A stretch of DNA of 8,087 bases from Dehalococcoidia bacterium (GTDB taxonomy: Bacteria > Chloroflexota > Dehalococcoidia > UBA2247): NCBI GenBank assembly GCA_021159955.1, contig JAGHDJ010000067.1:1-8087 (forward strand), given 5' to 3'. Shown here one piece after another: positions 5,318-8,087 of the stretch; positions within the stretch are counted from its first letter, which is position 1; each line of letters opens with the position of its first letter. Below the pieces are notes generated by a model that was not told the origin of the DNA, made no database searches, and saw only the letters and a list, made by a program, of their open reading frames with translations. The translations under genes were made by a program, and so were the position numbers.

Positions 5318-7165
5318 GTGGATCGTCAAACATTAAGTAAAAACCTTATGTGGGTGGCTGTCATCCTGGCGGTGAGCTTTATCCTTTTCAGCTTTATTCG
5401 TCCCCAGTCGGAGAAGATTGAGGAAGCTCCGTTGAGCGAAGTTATCGTTATGGCTCACAACGGCAATATTGCCTCTATCGAGGTGAAGAAGAACGAATTG
5501 CATATTATCACTACCAGTGGTGATGAGATTAAATCCTACAAGGAAAGTGATGATAACGTGAGAGAACTGCTCACGGCGGCTGGTGTCAAGATTGAAGACG
5601 GCTCGTTGAAGCTGACGGTGAAGCCTGATGAATCGAACATATGGAATCAGTTGCTTCTCAGTTTGATACCACTGTTGATTTTGGGAGGCATTCTCTTTTA
5701 TATGTTCCGCGGTGCCAAGGGGGCGGGCAATCAGGTGTTCAGTCTCGGTAAAAGCAAAGCGCGGATGTTTACCGGCACCAAGTCGATGGTGAGCTTTACT
5801 GACGTTGCGGGCATGGATGAATCCAAGCAGGAATTAGAAGAGGTGGTTGATTTTCTCAAGCAGCCGGGAAAATTTCTGGCGCTTGGTGCGCGTATTCCCA
5901 GAGGTGTTCTTCTCGTAGGCCTTCCTGGCACGGGCAAAACCCTGCTGGCTAAGGCGGTTGCCGGTGAGGCGGGTGTGCCATTCTTTTCCATCAGCGGCAG
6001 TGAATTTGTAGAGATGTTTGTTGGGGTCGGTGCCTCCAGGGTGAGGGATCTCTTTGAACAGGCAAAACGAAATGCCCCGGCTATCATTTTTATTGACGAA
6101 ATAGATGCTGTGGGTCGTCAGCGTGGGACTGGATTGGGTGGCGGTCATGATGAGAGAGAGCAGACACTCAATCAAATTCTGGTGGAGATGGATGGCTTTG
6201 AGAGTAGCACCAATGTTATTGTCATAGCTGCCACTAATCGTGCTGACGTACTGGACCCCGCACTGCTTCGTCCCGGTCGTTTTGACAGGCAGGTGACGAC
6301 TGACCTACCCAGTATCAATGGCAGGAAGGCTATATTAGAGGTTCATATCAAAGGCAAACCGCTACAGAAAGAATCAGATTTAGACGTGATGGCAAAGCAG
6401 ACATATGGCTTCAGCGGTGCCGATTTGGCTAATCTGCTCAACGAGGCAGCTATCCTGTCGGCGCGCCGTGATAAGAAGGAAATCACCCTCTCCGAATTAG
6501 AGGAGGCTTTTGAGCGCATCGTTGCTGGTCCGGAGAGGAAGAGTTTCGTGATAAGCTTGAAGGAGAAGGAAATTACTGCCTATCACGAGGCGGGGCATGC
6601 TCTGGTGGCGCATATGATTCCTGGAACTGACCCTGTGCATAAAGTGACCATAATTGCTCGTGGTGCTATGGGCGGTTATACTATGCAGCTGCCCTTGGAG
6701 GATCGCCGATTGGTATCTCGCTCGGATCTCAGAAAAAAAATTGCTATTTTGCTTGCCGGTCAAGTTGCTGAAAGTATTCAATTTAATGATATGACAACAG
6801 GTAGCAGTAATGACATAGAAATGGCTACCAGCATGGTGCGCAAGATGGTGACTGAGTATGGTATGAGTGATAAACTGGGACCACGCACCTTCGGGCACAA
6901 GCAGGATATGATTGTTCTCGGCCGTGATATCGCCTCACAGCGTGATTACGGTGATAGAGTTGCTGATGAGATTGATAAGGAAGTTGCCGCGCTGATAGAC
7001 AAAGGACATAAGACTGCTTATGATATATTGACTAAGAACAGGGTGAAGCTGTCGCGGATAGCCGAATATCTCGTTGCTCACGAAATGGTTGAGGGCAAAG
7101 AGCTAAAGAAGCTATTTGATGAGCCTGCGAGCGATGTCCAGATAGAGGAGCAGCCCGCTTCCTGA
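5318..7165 (+). CDS. ftsH: ATP-dependent zinc metalloprotease FtsH
   Basis: Membrane-anchored hexameric AAA+ protease that extracts and degrades misfolded membrane proteins and selected soluble regulators. The 615 residues match the family. Order: transmembrane segment 1 at about 10-27, an extracytoplasmic domain at about 31-107, transmembrane segment 2 at about 109-130, then the AAA+ domain. In the latter are Walker A GLPGTGKT (201-208), pore loop MFVGVG (233-238), Walker B IIFIDEID (256-263), and the second region of homology [19 protein letters not shown] (306-324) with arginine-finger candidates Arg318 and Arg321. The peptidase domain has HEAGH (423-427) and the third zinc ligand Asp499 in SSNDIEMAT. 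Walker A has Leu202 where most FtsH proteins have Pro; Lys207 and Thr208 are intact, so ATPase activity is expected. Start GTG 5318 has GGAG 6 nt upstream. It is transcribed alone, divergently from the lipoprotein and converging on the polyprenyl synthase. Confidence 0.97.
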   Translation: MDRQTLSKNLMWVAVILAVSFILFSFIRPQSEKIEEAPLSEVIVMAHNGNIASIEVKKNELHIITTSGDEIKSYKESDDNVRELLTAAGVKIEDGSLKLTVKPDESNIWNQLLLSLIPLLILGGILFYMFRGAKGAGNQVFSLGKSKARMFTGTKSMVSFTDVAGMDESKQELEEVVDFLKQPGKFLALGARIPRGVLLVGLPGTGKTLLAKAVAGEAGVPFFSISGSEFVEMFVGVGASRVRDLFEQAKRNAPAIIFIDEIDAVGRQRGTGLGGGHDEREQTLNQILVEMDGFESSTNVIVIAATNRADVLDPALLRPGRFDRQVTTDLPSINGRKAILEVHIKGKPLQKESDLDVMAKQTYGFSGADLANLLNEAAILSARRDKKEITLSELEEAFERIVAGPERKSFVISLKEKEITAYHEAGHALVAHMIPGTDPVHKVTIIARGAMGGYTMQLPLEDRRLVSRSDLRKKIAILLAGQVAESIQFNDMTTGSSNDIEMATSMVRKMVTEYGMSDKLGPRTFGHKQDMIVLGRDIASQRDYGDRVADEIDKEVAALIDKGHKTAYDILTKNRVKLSRIAEYLVAHEMVEGKELKKLFDEPASDVQIEEQPAS

Positions 7166-7173
7166 TTTTATTT
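7145..7173 (+). terminator. Possible intrinsic terminator of ftsH
   Basis: GAGGAGC (7145-7151) and GCTTCCT (7157-7163) can form a stem with one bulged base around a 5-nt loop, followed by GATTTTATTT. The structure overlaps the ftsH stop codon. The stem is short and imperfect, so termination is only a moderate guess. Confidence 0.35.
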
Positions 7174-7187
7174 CGCCAGCTCCTTTG

Positions 7188-8087
7188 CTATGCTTGTTCT
7201 GCAACGTAGTATGCCAGGTTGTCCAGAGACCTGTGTGCCTCACCTGCAGGAAGATTTTTCAGTGATTTACGTGCCTTAGAGCAGAAGTTATGGGCGGTTT
7301 TGGTGCATTCGGTGACAGCAGGTGAAGAGGCAATCATCTCTACTGCTTTCTTCAGGAGTTCTGCGTCGTTTCGGTTCTCAAATAAATGCTTTAAGATATT
7401 ATCTTCAGGGGCTTGCTCCAGGAACAGTATCGCGGGTAGACTGACGATGCCCATATTCAAATCCACTCCCACCGGTTTACCGCGCCCTTTTTCACTGCCG
7501 GTAAAGTCCAGGATATCATCTATAATCTGGAAAGCCATACCCAGGTTGTATCCATAATCTTTCAAATTCTCTGTTTCCCTGTTGCTGGCTTGACCCAGGA
7601 TAGCACCCGATTCTGCGGCTGCGGAGAGTAAAGAAGCGGTTTTATTGCCGATATGGCGGTAATATTCCTCCCTGGTTTTGCGCAGATTATAGCTGTTGAA
7701 TCCTTCCTTAATCTCTCCCTGGGTTATCGCCATCAGCGTTTGCGACAGCAGTGCTGATATTCTCGGCTCTTCTGTCTCGGCAGCCTTCCTTCCCGCGCAG
7801 GCAAAGAGATAATCCCCGAAGAGGATAGCGTTGTCGTCTCCCCAGAGAGCATTAACCGTGGGTTTACTGCGCCGTATAGGTGACCTGTCTATGATATCAT
7901 CGTGAATCAGAGTGGCGGTATGCAATAGTTCTATTGCCGCTGCCATGGGTATCAGTCTTTGCAGTTGACAGTGAAACAGCTTTCCTGTAAGCAGGGTCAA
8001 TGCTGGTCTCAGTCTCTTTCCGCCCCCTCCTACTATGTGTGCTGTCATCTTACCGACACCGCGTGATGATATATCTCCCTCCGCGGC
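7188..8087 (-). CDS. Polyprenyl diphosphate synthase (trans, long-chain type), N-terminus beyond window
   Basis: Extends an allylic diphosphate with isopentenyl diphosphate units to a long all-trans prenyl chain, used for quinone side chains or related isoprenoids. Numbering from the Met encoded at 8046-8048: the GGGGKRLRP substrate-binding segment is at 7-15, the first Asp-rich motif HDDIID at 49-54 (Asp50, Asp51, Asp54), and the second FQIIDDILD at 173-181 (Asp177, Asp178, Asp181). The KPVGVDLNMG stretch at 191-200 is also typical. Small residues before the first Asp motif (HTATLIHDD, Ala45) lack the bulky aromatic that limits chain length in FPP/GGPP synthases, so a product longer than C20 is inferred. 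The frame stays open for 13 codons past that Met to the right edge, and the usual 30-45 N-terminal residues are absent, so the Met is internal. It ends 22 bp from the ftsH stop, convergently. Exact product (hexa-, hepta-, octaprenyl or longer) cannot be assigned. Confidence 0.93.
   Translation of the reverse strand, partial: AAEGDISSRGVGKMTAHIVGGGGKRLRPALTLLTGKLFHCQLQRLIPMAAAIELLHTATLIHDDIIDRSPIRRSKPTVNALWGDDNAILFGDYLFACAGRKAAETEEPRISALLSQTLMAITQGEIKEGFNSYNLRKTREEYYRHIGNKTASLLSAAAESGAILGQASNRETENLKDYGYNLGMAFQIIDDILDFTGSEKGRGKPVGVDLNMGIVSLPAILFLEQAPEDNILKHLFENRNDAELLKKAVEMIASSPAVTECTKTAHNFCSKARKSLKNLPAGEAHRSLDNLAYYVAEQA

Noticed and set aside
6497..6898. 133-residue minus-strand ORF
   Set aside because: Antisense to the FtsH peptidase domain, whose HEAGH motif and zinc-binding Asp are clear in the plus frame.

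Overview
This 8.1 kb window reads as ordinary bacterial chromosome. It is gene-dense, has moderate GC, uses GTG starts freely, and has recognisable Shine-Dalgarno and sigma-70-type promoter sequences. The gene content resembles uncultivated Chloroflexota of the Dehalococcoidia type: hom and thrC separated by a tiny Cys-rich protein, a lipoprotein with a Pro/Ser/Thr linker and InlB-like repeats, and a single-domain FolE. That placement is inferred from general family knowledge and was not tested. No tRNA, rRNA, CRISPR array, insertion sequence or phage gene was seen.

Left block (1-2965, + strand): a tightly packed probable operon. It holds the 3' part of homoserine dehydrogenase (hom, cut by the window edge), a 69-residue Cys-rich small protein, threonine synthase (thrC) and GTP cyclohydrolase I (folE). 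Gaps are 41, 9 and 24 bp. Hom and ThrC catalyse the first and last steps from aspartate semialdehyde to threonine; homoserine kinase is not in the window. FolE opens pterin/folate synthesis.

Middle block (2969-5092, - strand): a branched-chain aminotransferase (ilvE) converges on folE with only 3 bp between the stop codons. Upstream of it is a secreted lipoprotein made of a signal peptide, a low-complexity Pro/Ser/Thr linker and four tandem InlB-like repeats of about 71-76 residues. Each gene has its own near-consensus promoter (TTGACA, 17-bp spacer, -10 box).

Right block: a 225-bp divergent intergenic region separates the lipoprotein from ftsH (+). It carries the lipoprotein promoter, an extended -10 promoter for ftsH, and an imperfect hairpin at the expected ftsH transcription start. 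FtsH is complete, with two membrane segments, an AAA+ domain and an HEAGH protease domain. It converges on a long-chain-type polyprenyl diphosphate synthase (-) whose N-terminus runs off the right edge.

No clearly novel multi-gene system is present. The items most worth a second look are the conserved-looking Cys-rich mini-protein inside the threonine operon, the repeat lipoprotein, the ftsH leader hairpin, and a Walker A variant in FtsH.
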